From assembly GCA_024336345.1 (NCBI GenBank), contig JANFOG010000021.1:142141-206140 (forward strand): a stretch of 64,000 nucleotides of DNA, written 5' to 3'. This DNA is from Mariannaea sp. PMI_226. Lineage: Eukaryota > Ascomycota > Sordariomycetes > Hypocreales > Nectriaceae. Both the position numbers and the translations under genes were made by a program. This document shows positions 31,317 through 41,847 of the stretch, piece after piece. Positions within the stretch are counted from its first letter, which is position 1. Every line of letters begins with the position of its first letter. The notes below the pieces were generated by a model that saw only the letters and a list, made by a program, of their open reading frames with translations, did no database searches and was not told where the DNA came from.

Positions 31317-32844
31317 ATTTTCCTTAAAGTCGCCCTTTGGCGTCACAACAACCTGCCCAACGACAGACGGTTGGATGACTTCGCAGAACGTATGCCGAAG
31401 TCTTTAATATTCGTAGCGTACTTGAAAATTGCCCATCCGGGGATTATGCTACCCGAATTCTCAAGTAAAACCGTGACATAATAGCGCAGGACGTGCGCAA
31501 TATCATGGATTTAGTGCGTCAGCGCAGAATATTCCAGGAGAAAACTAACATGCAGAAGGTAATGGCACAAACACATACAGATCTAAATATCATGTTCAAG
31601 AGAGGGCCGTTATAGAATTGCGCAATCATTTCTGTAGAGCGATAAGTGTGCTAAATACGGGTGGGTTCGACAGACGATCAGCCTTCACAAACTGGTGGCA
31701 GCACTGCAGAGGTATGTGGCAGTCCAGATGGATTCTGTATTCCATCCTTGTGCAGATCTGCTGAGTGGCAGACTGGCTCCTATGAGTCAAGCTTGGATGT
31801 CAGTGGTTTCTATATCCTGATAGAGAGGAGTAACTGCAGGGCTAGGTAGTCTGTGGGGAGATATAGGTGTTCATTGCCCGTATTCGGCGCAGTAATTGCC
31901 AGGAAATCTCAGGAAATCAAGTGTACATTTCACTTAGCCTGGAGGAATTTTAGGCTAGCTGTCAAGTAGCGGCCACATCAAGCCTGCTGGAGCGGTGAGG
32001 GCATCGCCAGCTATGACCTTATAAGTGAAACACGACCTATAACAACAGCATCAGTGAGACCTTATAGGGCTCAAGTCCCTATAGACAGCCAATCTATACA
32101 GGATAAATAGCCTGCTGTAGGATCTTTCTATAGCTAGAAATTGAGACCTTCTGTGCCTTGAAGTTGCCCCTATCCTATGTGACACTAGCAGTTGTTGGAT
32201 CAAGTAATGTCTATCAGCCGCAAGGCGTGGATACTAGGAGTATATGGTTCCGCTTGCGAAGGTCTTGGTCACTGTTGTCAAACTTTTCAATGAGATGGTT
32301 TGATGCTTCGTCTCCCATTACAGTTCTGAAGACCGCTAGCAATCGAAAATGTTTTGCCGCATCGCTGCTGTGGAATGGCGCTGCATACGTATTCCTCGAG
32401 AGGGCTAACAGGCAATGCAGAGTCGGTGAGTCGGAAGGCCTATGGTATTAAGACGCTCGGCAGTGGCTGGTTCTAGCTCTGCATAGGCTAATATATGTTG
32501 GGATGGAGCATCAAGCACGCACGGCTTCTAACCCGGATAAATAGTCCCTTTAGTGTCAACTTATCAGCTAATTCAGACAGAGCAGTACGTTGCGGGGGAC
32601 TGACAGTCTGTAATCATTGGAGGCGGCACCGACTCTGTTTCTTTTGGTTTCCTGGGAAATCAGGATTGCTCAAAGAACACGCGAATGCAGAGAAGTGGGC
32701 TTGTGCAGCTGAAATGCACTTAATCAGAAATAGTGCTGATGCTATGTTTTCTGTAGAGCCAGTAAGTGTCGACCGATTTGTCGGCTGATTGGGTGGAAAG
32801 GGCTTTGAAGGACCAGGTTGAGTTGCCGGTAAGAGAAGGGCTGA
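31317..32844. other. Gene-free decaying border sequence
   Basis: No coherent gene was found. Short frames (31,661-31,849, 32,158-32,451, 32,495-32,788) lack recognisable content. The stretch still has ordinary GC. Confidence 0.4.
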
Positions 32845-33549
32845 ATAGAGCTTCTGCAGGCGCAAGGGATTATGAAAAGCAGGCACCAAATATACTGCTT
32901 ATACAGAGCACTGCAATCCAGGCCCGATTTGCACTTCACCTCATACCAAACGAGTCACTGGAGGTTCTTGTGGGCCGAGATTTTCCGTCTCGAGGAACAC
33001 CTGGAAAAACACAAGCTTATCAAGTCACCAAACGACAACAATGATATATTTTATCATATCCCGGTATTAGAGGACGGTTATAATACTGCCGGTCAAATTA
33101 GATCATTGCTCTCCAGAACTGGTTTTAAAGGTGATTCCCAACGGTTTCTCGGAGGAGGACCTGAGTTCCTTCAACGACATTTACCCAGTCTTCTCCATAG
33201 GGATGTCTGGGAGAAAGTGACAGGTCTATTTCCTTTGCAGTATTATTGGCATATATTGTACTTACTTGACTTAGAGATTCCATCCATGGATTGAGCAACA
33301 ATTCCGCTTATGAGGCGGAAACCTACAACCAAGCTCTCGTTCTCCTAAGGTAATAATAGGTATGGTGATAGCGAGCCATTAGATATGGACAAATTAGAGG
33401 ATTCGGAAGAATTATATGAATGGCCTTCCGATATTAAGAATTATGAAGTACTGGCTTTTTTAGTGTATGGATTTTTTCTTCAAACCGCAATAATGTATTG
33501 GCAACCCCAAGCGATATTTGAGGTAGAATTGAATATTTGTGGCCAAACC
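32845..33549 (+). pseudogene. Broken gene of unknown family at the edge of the AT island
   Basis: One reading frame carries protein-like sequence from about 32,845 to 33,549 but is cut by TGA at 33,292 and TAA at 33,346. Between and after the stops the sequence stays protein-like (ATIPLMRRKP; then ELYEWPSDIKNYEVLAFLVY and AIMYWQPQAIFEVEL), ending at TAA 33,549. Both stops could come from a C-to-T change in an Arg or Gln codon. The first part contains FYHIPVLEDGYNTAGQ and LLHRDVWEKVTGLFPLQYYW. I do not recognise the family. The gene ends immediately before the composition collapses to over 80% AT. Confidence 0.5.
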
Positions 33550-36500
33550 TAAATAACTTAGCATCGCCTGATAATATTTTGCATCTTAACTAATATTTTA
33601 TAGAAGTATTATAAGCTAGTCTTTAGAAATGACTTTAGTAACTTAATTAATAATATATTTTAGGAGACTTTATATATTAGTATATTTAATAAGTTATAGA
33701 GGATTATTAATTATTAAATAGAAGAGTTTTTATTTTTAAATAGTACTTTATTAAAAATAAAACTAGATATTTAAAATTATATATAAAGCTTAAATATTTA
33801 TAGATTTTATAATATATTTAGGATTTTAATTATATTATTTAAAAAAGAAATAGCTTTTATATATTATTTATATATAATTATTAATAATAATTAAATAATA
33901 AGTCTTTTTAAAAATAAAGATTATTATAAATTAATATTTATATTATAATTATTTTAGTTTTTAATATTTATATTATTTATAAATTATATAAATTTAAATA
34001 AAATAATTAAATATAGGGATTTTAATATTTATAAATAAAAAAAATATAATATATTAAATAATAATTTAAATATAAATAAAAAAGAAAAAGAAAATTAAAA
34101 ATTAAAAGCTAAATAATAAAATAGCTTTAATTTACTTTTTTATTATTATAATAATAAAAATTAATAATTTAATATATATATATATTAAATTATTATATTG
34201 TTTTTAATAATTATATTTTAATTAAGATTTTATTTATAATTTTTAAATTTTAATATATATTTAAATTAATAATTATAAACTTTTTTTTTATAAAATAAAA
34301 AAACTTTTATATATATAATATAATTTTTATATTTAAATTTTAATATTATAATATTATAATATTATAATAATAATATTAATTATTTAAAAAATAATTTATT
34401 TTATTTTATAATAATTATATTTTAATATATTAATATTTATTATATTTTATTTTTTATTTTAAATATAATATAATAATCTTTATTATTTTTTTTATTTAAT
34501 AAAACTAATTTTTATTATTATAATTTTAATTTATTTAAAAACCTTTTTAATAAAAGTTAATTTAATAATTAAATTAATAATAAATTTATAATAATAATAA
34601 ATATATTTATTTATTTATTTAATAATATTTTATAAACTTATATAAATAAATAATGATTTTATATTATATAAATAATTAAAAAACTATATTAATTAAAGCT
34701 AAAAGAAAACCTTTATTCTTTTTAAATAAACTTAATATAAGCCCTTTATATTAATTCTTTAAATTTAAGTTTTATTTTATAATTAAAGCTAGAATTATAT
34801 ATTATTTTATAATTAATAAATTAATAAGGGTTTATTATTTTCTTTATTTAATAATATTATATACTTATTATATATTTATATTAAGTTTAGTATTTTTATA
34901 TTATTTCTTTATTTTGTTATTTACTTTATTTTCTTTTAACTTTTTATAAATAATCTTAATATAAATTTTATTTATTTAATAATTATATTTAATAATAAAT
35001 AAATTAATAGCCAATATTACTAATTATATTATTTTAAATTATCTAGGATATTAATTTATAATTTTTTATTTTTCTTTTTTTATTTTTATTAAATTTTATA
35101 TATTAATTTAATTATTTTATAAAATATCTTTTAAATAAATCTTTATATTATATATCTTCTTATTATTATTAACTTATTATAATTAATTAATTTTTAATTA
35201 TATATATTTTATTTTTAAAATAAGCTTTATTTATTTATATATTTATAATTTAATTAATTAATTTTCTATTATTAATAATAATAATAATAATAATAATTAA
35301 AGAAATATAATAAATATTTATAATAAGCTCTATAGCTTTTATTATATTAAAAGGCCCTTAAGATATAAAATATTATTTATATTTATAATCTATTTATTAA
35401 TATTAAAATTAGAATAATTATATTAATTTACTTATTAATTTAATAATTTTATTTATTTAATTATAATATTATTTAAAGTATTAAGTTCTACTTTAATTTT
35501 AACTATATATATTAAAATAATATTATTTATTATATTATTTTATTTAATTAGTATTAATAAAGTTATACTATTTAAAAATCAATATTATAATAATTATATA
35601 TAGAGGCTATATAGATTATAATAAGAGAGTTTATTTATACTATCTTTTATAGTATTTAAATAATTATTATAAAGTTCTAAAGCTATTTTTAATAATATCT
35701 AGTTTTATTTTTTATAATTTATATAAATAAAAGCTATAATATAAAGTAAATCTTATTATATAACTTTATATTATTATTATAATCTTTTATCTTTTTTTAA
35801 TTAAAATATAATATTTATTAATAATAATAAAATCGTCCTTAATAAAAGTCTAATAAAATTATAGTTTTTTTAATTTATTCTAAAGTTAGAATAATATTAA
35901 TAAATAAGCTAAAATAAATAATAATATTATCTAAGATTTAATATTCTAGAAATTTAAAATTAATAATAACCTTTTTTATTATATAGAAAGATCTATTAAC
36001 TAATTTTAATACTTAATATTTATTTTTTATTATTATAATAAATATTCTAAAAATAAATATAAATATAATAAATATAATAATTTTATTATTATTTTTAAGG
36101 TTTATAATTATTATTATTTTTACATTAATTCTATAGCTATTAGACTATATATATATATAAATAAAAAATATATAATAAAACTTAAATTTCTTATAATTAT
36201 CTTTTTAATTAAAAAGCTAAAGCTATTTTTATATTAAGATTTTATTAATTATAATTTAATAATATAATTATAATAATTTTTATTTCTTATATTATTTTCT
36301 AATTTAAATAATAATCTTTATAATTTAGGATCTTTAATAGCTTAAATTTATTTATTAAGAATAATAATAATAATAAACTTTTTCTATAATTAATACACCT
36401 TCTTTTATTAATATATATTTATATTTAAATTTATCTTTTATATTAAAATATTAAGGCTAAATAAAAATATCTTTTTTATTATTAGTTTAAATTAATAAAA

Positions 36501-37167
36501 ATTATAATAAAATAAAATAATTAAAATATTATTAAAGCTTTAATTATAATTATATAATTTATATAAAAAAATATCTATTTTAAATATATTAATTTTAATA
36601 ATAATAAGAAATTAGTATTATTTCTATAGATTTTAAATTAATTTATTTATATAATATTTATAATAAGCATGTAAGCTAGACAAATATATAAGCTAAAAAT
36701 CCCTTATATATATTATAAACCATTTAATTAAATGCTTCTTAATAACTAAAGATATCCTAACTAAATTCTAAGGCTAAAACTATTCTTATTCTTTAAGCCC
36801 TTAAAGGGCCCTAGAAAATAGGCATCCAAAAGGCTATAGCAATATATAGCATAAGTTAATATCGACTAGACTGCTAATAATAAGGGATTCAATTTTAAAG
36901 CAATTAGGTCCCTCCCTCATACAAGTTATTTAATTTAAAAAAGGATATTATTCTTAAGTTTATCTTTAACTTAAATTTATAAGGATTTTCTCCCTAATTA
37001 TATAATATTGAAGAAATAGTTAATTAATTACTTACTAACCAAAATATATTATCTATTAGTAAGCGCTAGGCTTTAAACTTTATTAAATACTACCTAAAGC
37101 TTAAAATATAATTTTTTTATAAATATAATTATAAAAGGGCTAAATATAAAGATCTAAAGATAATTAG

Positions 37168-37563
37168 TGTGTTGGAGGAAAAATTCACTTCTTTAGCATA
37201 TGCCGCTTACATTACCTAATACATTTTTCACCTTGCTTGCCGCAATTTGATTGGCTCGCATTTATAGTCGTAGGCCTTATAAAACAACCGCAAATCAACG
37301 TGGACAAGGCATCTTGATACCATCCAATATATCTTGTTTTTACCCTGACTTCTTGATCTTTTCTATGACTTATGATTTGTGATACCATTTGATCAAACGG
37401 TTCTCTTCATTTCTATCTAATTTGTTTGCCTGATTTCCGTTCCTTTCCGGATTTGTGGTGTGGCCGTTCCGGACCTCCTGTTGCGACCGTTTCGCATATC
37501 GTTTTCCTGCATCACGAGACCTGCCTTGTGGGTGTTTTTAGGCGTGGGGTTTTCTCTCAATAA
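37168..37563 (+). mobile_element. Solo LTR (396 bp) inserted in the Fot1 relic, 5-bp target duplication ATTAG
   Basis: A normal-GC island begins TGTGTTGGAGG and ends CTCTCAATAA. ATTAG occurs at 37,163-37,167 and again at 37,564-37,568. Removing the insert and one copy restores the transposase frame (..DLKII-RDWF..), which fixes the boundaries well. A TATAAAA lies about 100 bases in (about 37,271), fitting a U3 promoter and hence plus orientation. The ends are TG..AA rather than TG..CA. No internal region is attached. It kept its GC while the flanks were converted, so it either arrived later or was too short for the mutator. Confidence 0.75.
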
Positions 37564-38034
37564 ATTAGGGATTGGTTTTAATTTATAGTTAATATAATTA
37601 GAAAGTATAGTATTTAATTAGATAATATTTATAACTTTAATGAGATTGGCTTTATAATAGGCATTATTATAAGTAGAATGGTTATAATAGGTATAGAAAG
37701 GTATTTAAAATTAAAATTGGTTTAGCCTAGAAATTGAAAATAGATTATAATAATTTAAATTATTAATATAAAAAGCTAGGTAATTTTGCTATTTTTTATT
37801 ATTATAAGTTAATATTATCTTATTAATTAATATTAAAAAAGTAACCTTTTAAGTAATTAAACTATTATAACTACCTAAAATAGCTAAATTAATAATATAA
37901 TAGGTCTTAAGTAATTAAAGCACTTTAATTATTATTTAAGTAATTAATTAATTAATTATTATTATTTTTTTATTTTTAATAAATATAAAAGTTATTATTT
38001 AATTTAATTTAAGAAATATTATAAAGATAATAAA

Positions 38035-38258
38035 TGGTAGACTTCTTAGAGGTTGAAAAAGGAAAAGCTTGCTTCTCTATTTTTCTAATAGCTAATTGAA
38101 GGGATATGCCCCTTTACTATCTTATCTAATGTTTATTAGGTAGGCACTTCGTTTATTGATTCAACTCTCCGTTCAACCTTCCGTTCGACCTTCCGTTCGT
38201 TCTGCGCCTCATCCTGCACCACGGCATATCCAGCGGCATCTGACAGGAATGCCTATTA
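38035..38258 (-). mobile_element. Solo LTR copy A (224 bp), target duplication ATAAA
   Basis: Plus-strand ends are TGGTAGACTTC..CCTATTA, flanked by ATAAA at 38,030-38,034 and 38,259-38,263. The reverse complement is closely similar to the copy at 53,631-53,866, except for a missing 12-base segment and scattered transitions. The TG end of the family reads TA here, one G-to-A step. The insertion falls after ..KDNK in the Fot1 relic, and the transposase sequence resumes directly behind it. It contains a run of CTTCCGTTCGAC-like 12-mers. Confidence 0.85.
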
Positions 38259-38275
38259 ATAAAATTATTATATTT

Positions 38276-38555
38276 TATATATTATTTTATTCATATATTA
38301 TTTTATTTATTTTATTTATTTTATTTATTATATTTATTTTATTTATTTTATTTATTTTATTTATTTTATTTATTTTATTTATTTTATTTATTTTATTTAT
38401 TTTATTTATTTTATTTATTTTATTTATTTTATTTATTTTATTTATTTTATTTATTTTATTTATTTATTTATTTTATTTATTTTATTTATTTTATTTATTT
38501 TATTTATTTTATTTATTTTATTTATTTTATTTATTTTATTTTAGTTTTTTAATAT
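38276..38555 (+). repeat. 9-bp microsatellite (TTTATTTTA)n inside the transposase relic
   Basis: About 30 tandem copies of a 9-base unit with one irregular copy near 38,461. It encodes a meaningless Leu-Phe-Ile repeat on the plus strand. The array starts within the mutated MPPHSS-block sequence of the transposase, so it grew from converted coding DNA rather than arriving as an insertion. Confidence 0.9.
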
Positions 38556-39371
38556 TTTATATTTTAGGCTATTTAAAATAGTATATAAAAAGGAAATAGA
38601 GTATTTAATTAGATATTTTATTATTTATATTTTAAAGTCTAATTTCTTTTTAGCCTTTTATAATATATATAATATTGTTATTATAAAAAATAATATTAAA
38701 ATAGATTTTAAAGAAGCTAGGCTTAATCCTCTAAATTTAAAAAATATTATATTAAAGCTTAATATATAGTTATATATTTTAATATTATTTAATTAAGAGC
38801 TTAAGCCTATTAGCCCTTAGGCCTTTAAGACTCTAGATTATTATTAAAATTAGCTTTTAATCTAAATATCTTAAAAGATAAATTAGAAGGCTTTAAAATA
38901 CCTTTTTAGAGTTTATTATTAAAGTATTATAATTACTTTCTAAAGGAATAAAGGCTATTATATATAAGATAATATTATTAAAGGCTAAGATCTAGGATCT
39001 TTAATAAATAAATAAGATATTTAATAAATATTATAAATTAAAAAGGATTAGGCTATAAAATAGAGGGATAATAATAATAAAGGTAGGAAGGGAAGTAATT
39101 AATTAAATAAAAGCCAATATATAAATATATATTAAAATATTGTAAAGTGGTGGTTAAGGGAAGTTGGCATAATTGGGCGGAAGGTACTATAGGACTTATA
39201 GTAAGATAGGTTATAATATAAGGATATATTAAGTAGTTATTAAAATCTCTAAGGAAGAGGATAGTGATTAGGATTATTTAATTGAATGCTTTATGGTATT
39301 TTTATTTTGGTTTTAAAATGAGATATAGTAAAAAGTGGCTTGTATACTTATCTGGCTTATATGCTTATTAT

Positions 39372-39931
39372 CAGGGTTGTGATTGTAGTTTGAAGTTTGT
39401 AGTTTAAGTTTAGTAACTACAAATGTAGTTTAGTTTAAGTCAGCATTTTTTAAAACTATATGTAGTTTAACTACACTACAAACTACAGACTGTAGTTTAA
39501 GTCATTATATTAGAAAACTACATATAGTTTATAGTTACTTAAGTGTAGTTTGTAGTAACTATAAAAAAACTATAGAATTTAAAATAGGAAATTAAATTAC
39601 TTATTATAGTAATTAATAATATAATATTAAATAATAATAGGACTTACTTAAATAGGCAATTAGCTTATTTTAATATATATATATATAAAGGAATATATAT
39701 ATATATATTAGATTTTAATTTAATTATATTTATATATATATATTTATATATAGTTACTACAAACTACACTTAAGTTACTATAGTGTAGTTTAAGTCAGCC
39801 TAGTGAATATACTACAAACTATAGCTGGAGTCTGTAGTTAATTTAGTATAGTTTTAGTCACTATATTTACTAACTATAACTACAGTGAAGTAACTAAACA
39901 CTACACTTGTAGTTACTAATTCACAACCCTG
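39372..39931. mobile_element. hAT-type MITE, 560 bp, perfect 8-bp target duplication
   Basis: The ends are CAGGGTTGTGATTGTAG and, on the opposite strand, CAGGGTTGTGAATTAGTAAC. The flanks are CTTATTAT on both sides (39,364-39,371 and 39,932-39,939), an exact 8-bp duplication as hAT transposons make. The interior is built of many direct and inverted copies of GTAGTTT/AACTAC motifs and has no coding capacity. Sequence is only lightly mutated. Confidence 0.9.
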
Positions 39932-40990
39932 CTTATTATATATATTATTAACTTATTTTAATAGCTAATTATAAAAATCTCTTTTTTTAATTTAAAGATT
40001 ATAAATAAAATAAATAATAATATTATTAATATTAATTATAGTTATTCTAAATATAATTATAATAAATAGACATTAGGGTATTTTCTTTTTATTATAAAAC
40101 TCTATAAGAGCTTTAATAATATAAAACTTATTAATTCCTTCTTTATTATTAAGGAATTTATATAATTATTATTATTATTATTATTATTAAGTTTTCTAAT
40201 AAATAAATATAAAATAAATTTAAATAAATTAAATAATTAAATATTATTTTAATTATTAATTTTATTTATAATTATAAAATGATTATTATTATTATAATTA
40301 TTCTCTTTAATCTTTTAAATTTATTATTTAATTATTTTAAAGGTTCTTAATTATTAATTTATAATAAATATAATTTTATTATATTTTAATATTTATATAT
40401 AATTTTTTATAAATATAATATCTTTTAAATTTATCCTTTTGTATTTAAATATTTTATTCTAAATAATTATATTTTATATTATTATTATATAATAAAACCT
40501 TATAAACTTTTATATTATTATAACAAGCTTATTTAATCTTATGGTAATTTAATTTTATTTAATTATTATTTAAATAATATTAATTAAATATATTATTTAT
40601 TTAATTTCTTTATAATTTTAAACTTTAATTAAAATAATTACTATTATATTTATTATTATTTATATTAGCTCTCACTTTATTAATTGTCTATTTATTTTCA
40701 TATTTATTATCCCTATTTTTCTTAATGTTACTATCTATTATCTCATATTCTTTTTAACATTTTCTACTGATTTTTAGAATAATTAAATATTATTTATTAT
40801 AAATAAGATTTATTTTAATATTTGCATTTTTTATGTTTTTTAAATAAAATCTATATTATTAAATATTTTTAATATAAATTTATATTATAATATTAAATAT
40901 TAAGATATTACATGATTATTCTTTATATATATATATTTTATTTAAAACAAATTAATATATTAAATATAATAATATTTATTATCTTTATTA

Positions 40991-41847
40991 TAGAGTTGTA
41001 ATTGTAGTTTGAAGTTTATAGTTTAAGTTTAGTTACTATAGCTATAGTTTAATTTAAGTTAGCATATTTGAAAACTATATATAGTTTTAACTATACTATA
41101 AACTAAAGGCTGTAGTTTAAGTTAATATATTAGCTAACTATATGTAGTTTATAGTTACTTAAGTGTAGTTTGTAGTAACTATAAAAACACTATAGAATTT
41201 AGAATAGGAAATTAAATTACTTATTAGAATAATTAATAATATAATAAATAATAATTATAAGAATTACTTAAATAGGTAAGTAGCTTATTTTAATATATAT
41301 ATATAAATAAATAAATATATATATATAAATAAATAAATATATATATATAAATAAATAAATATATATATATAAATAAATAAATATATATATATAAATAAAT
41401 AAATATATATAATAAATAAATAAATATATATATATAAATAAATAAATATATATATAAATAAATAAATATATATATATAAATAAATAAATATATATATATA
41501 AATAAATAAATATATATATATAAATAAATAAATATATATATATAAATAAATAAATATATATATATATAAATAAATAAATATATATATATATATATATATA
41601 TATTAGATGTTAATTTAATTATATTTATATATATATATTTATATATAGTTATAATAAACTATACTTAAGTTACTATAAACTATACTTAAGTTACTATAAT
41701 CTAGTTTAAGTCAGCCTAGTAAATACACTACTAACTACAGCTATAGTCTGTAGTTAATTTAGTGTAGTTTTAGTCACTATATTTACTAACTATAACTACA
41801 ATAGAGTGACTAAACACTACACTTATAGTGACTAATTTACAACCCTG
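40991..41847. mobile_element. Related hAT-type MITE with expanded internal minisatellite
   Basis: The left end TAGAGTTGTAATTGTAG is a mutated form of the MITE terminus and the right end reads TTTACAACCCTG. The flanking octamers differ (CTTTATTA and AAGCTAGG), so either the flanks have mutated or the ends belong to two copies. The inside keeps the GTAGTTT/AACTAC subterminal motifs. It is about 300 bp longer than the 560-bp copy because of a tandem array. Confidence 0.7.
41296..41602 (+). repeat. Minisatellite (about 20-bp unit ATATATATATAAATAAATAA)
   Basis: About 14 or 15 tandem units with small length variation in the TA run. The single-copy equivalent is present at about 39,675-39,700 in the neighbouring MITE, so the array expanded in this copy. 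Confidence 0.9.

Larger units (their letters stand above)
36740..39290 (+). pseudogene. Fot1/pogo-type transposase relic (Tc1-mariner superfamily)
   Basis: Four pieces of one decayed transposase are readable in order. 36,740-37,167 holds the N-terminal HTH/CENP-B-like part (ILQALKGPQKIGIQKAI-like, then GFSPNYIILKE and LNFIKYYLKLKIQFFYKYNY). 37,564-38,034 begins RDWF and holds YNFNEIGF, where the first catalytic Asp of YNFDETGF reads Asn, and KSYYLI..KKYYKDNK. 38,259 onward reads NKIIIFYILFYSY, a mutated form of the family's NxIxLCMPPHSSH block, and runs into a tandem expansion. 38,555-39,290 holds YKKEIEYLIRYFI, FKEARLNPLNLKNIILKLNI and a C-terminal zinc knuckle whose Cys residues read Tyr (YYRTYSKIGYNIRIY). 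Two solo LTRs and one microsatellite interrupt it. It cannot encode an active enzyme. The terminal inverted repeats were not identified. Confidence 0.82.

Noticed and set aside
38156..38581. A 141-codon ORF with long Leu-Phe-Ile repeats that looks like a multi-helix membrane protein.
   Set aside because: It is the translation of an LTR end plus a 9-bp microsatellite in a dead transposase.
41296..41602. Regular repeats considered as a CRISPR array.
   Set aside because: The units are contiguous without unique spacers, are simple AT sequence, and the genome is eukaryotic.
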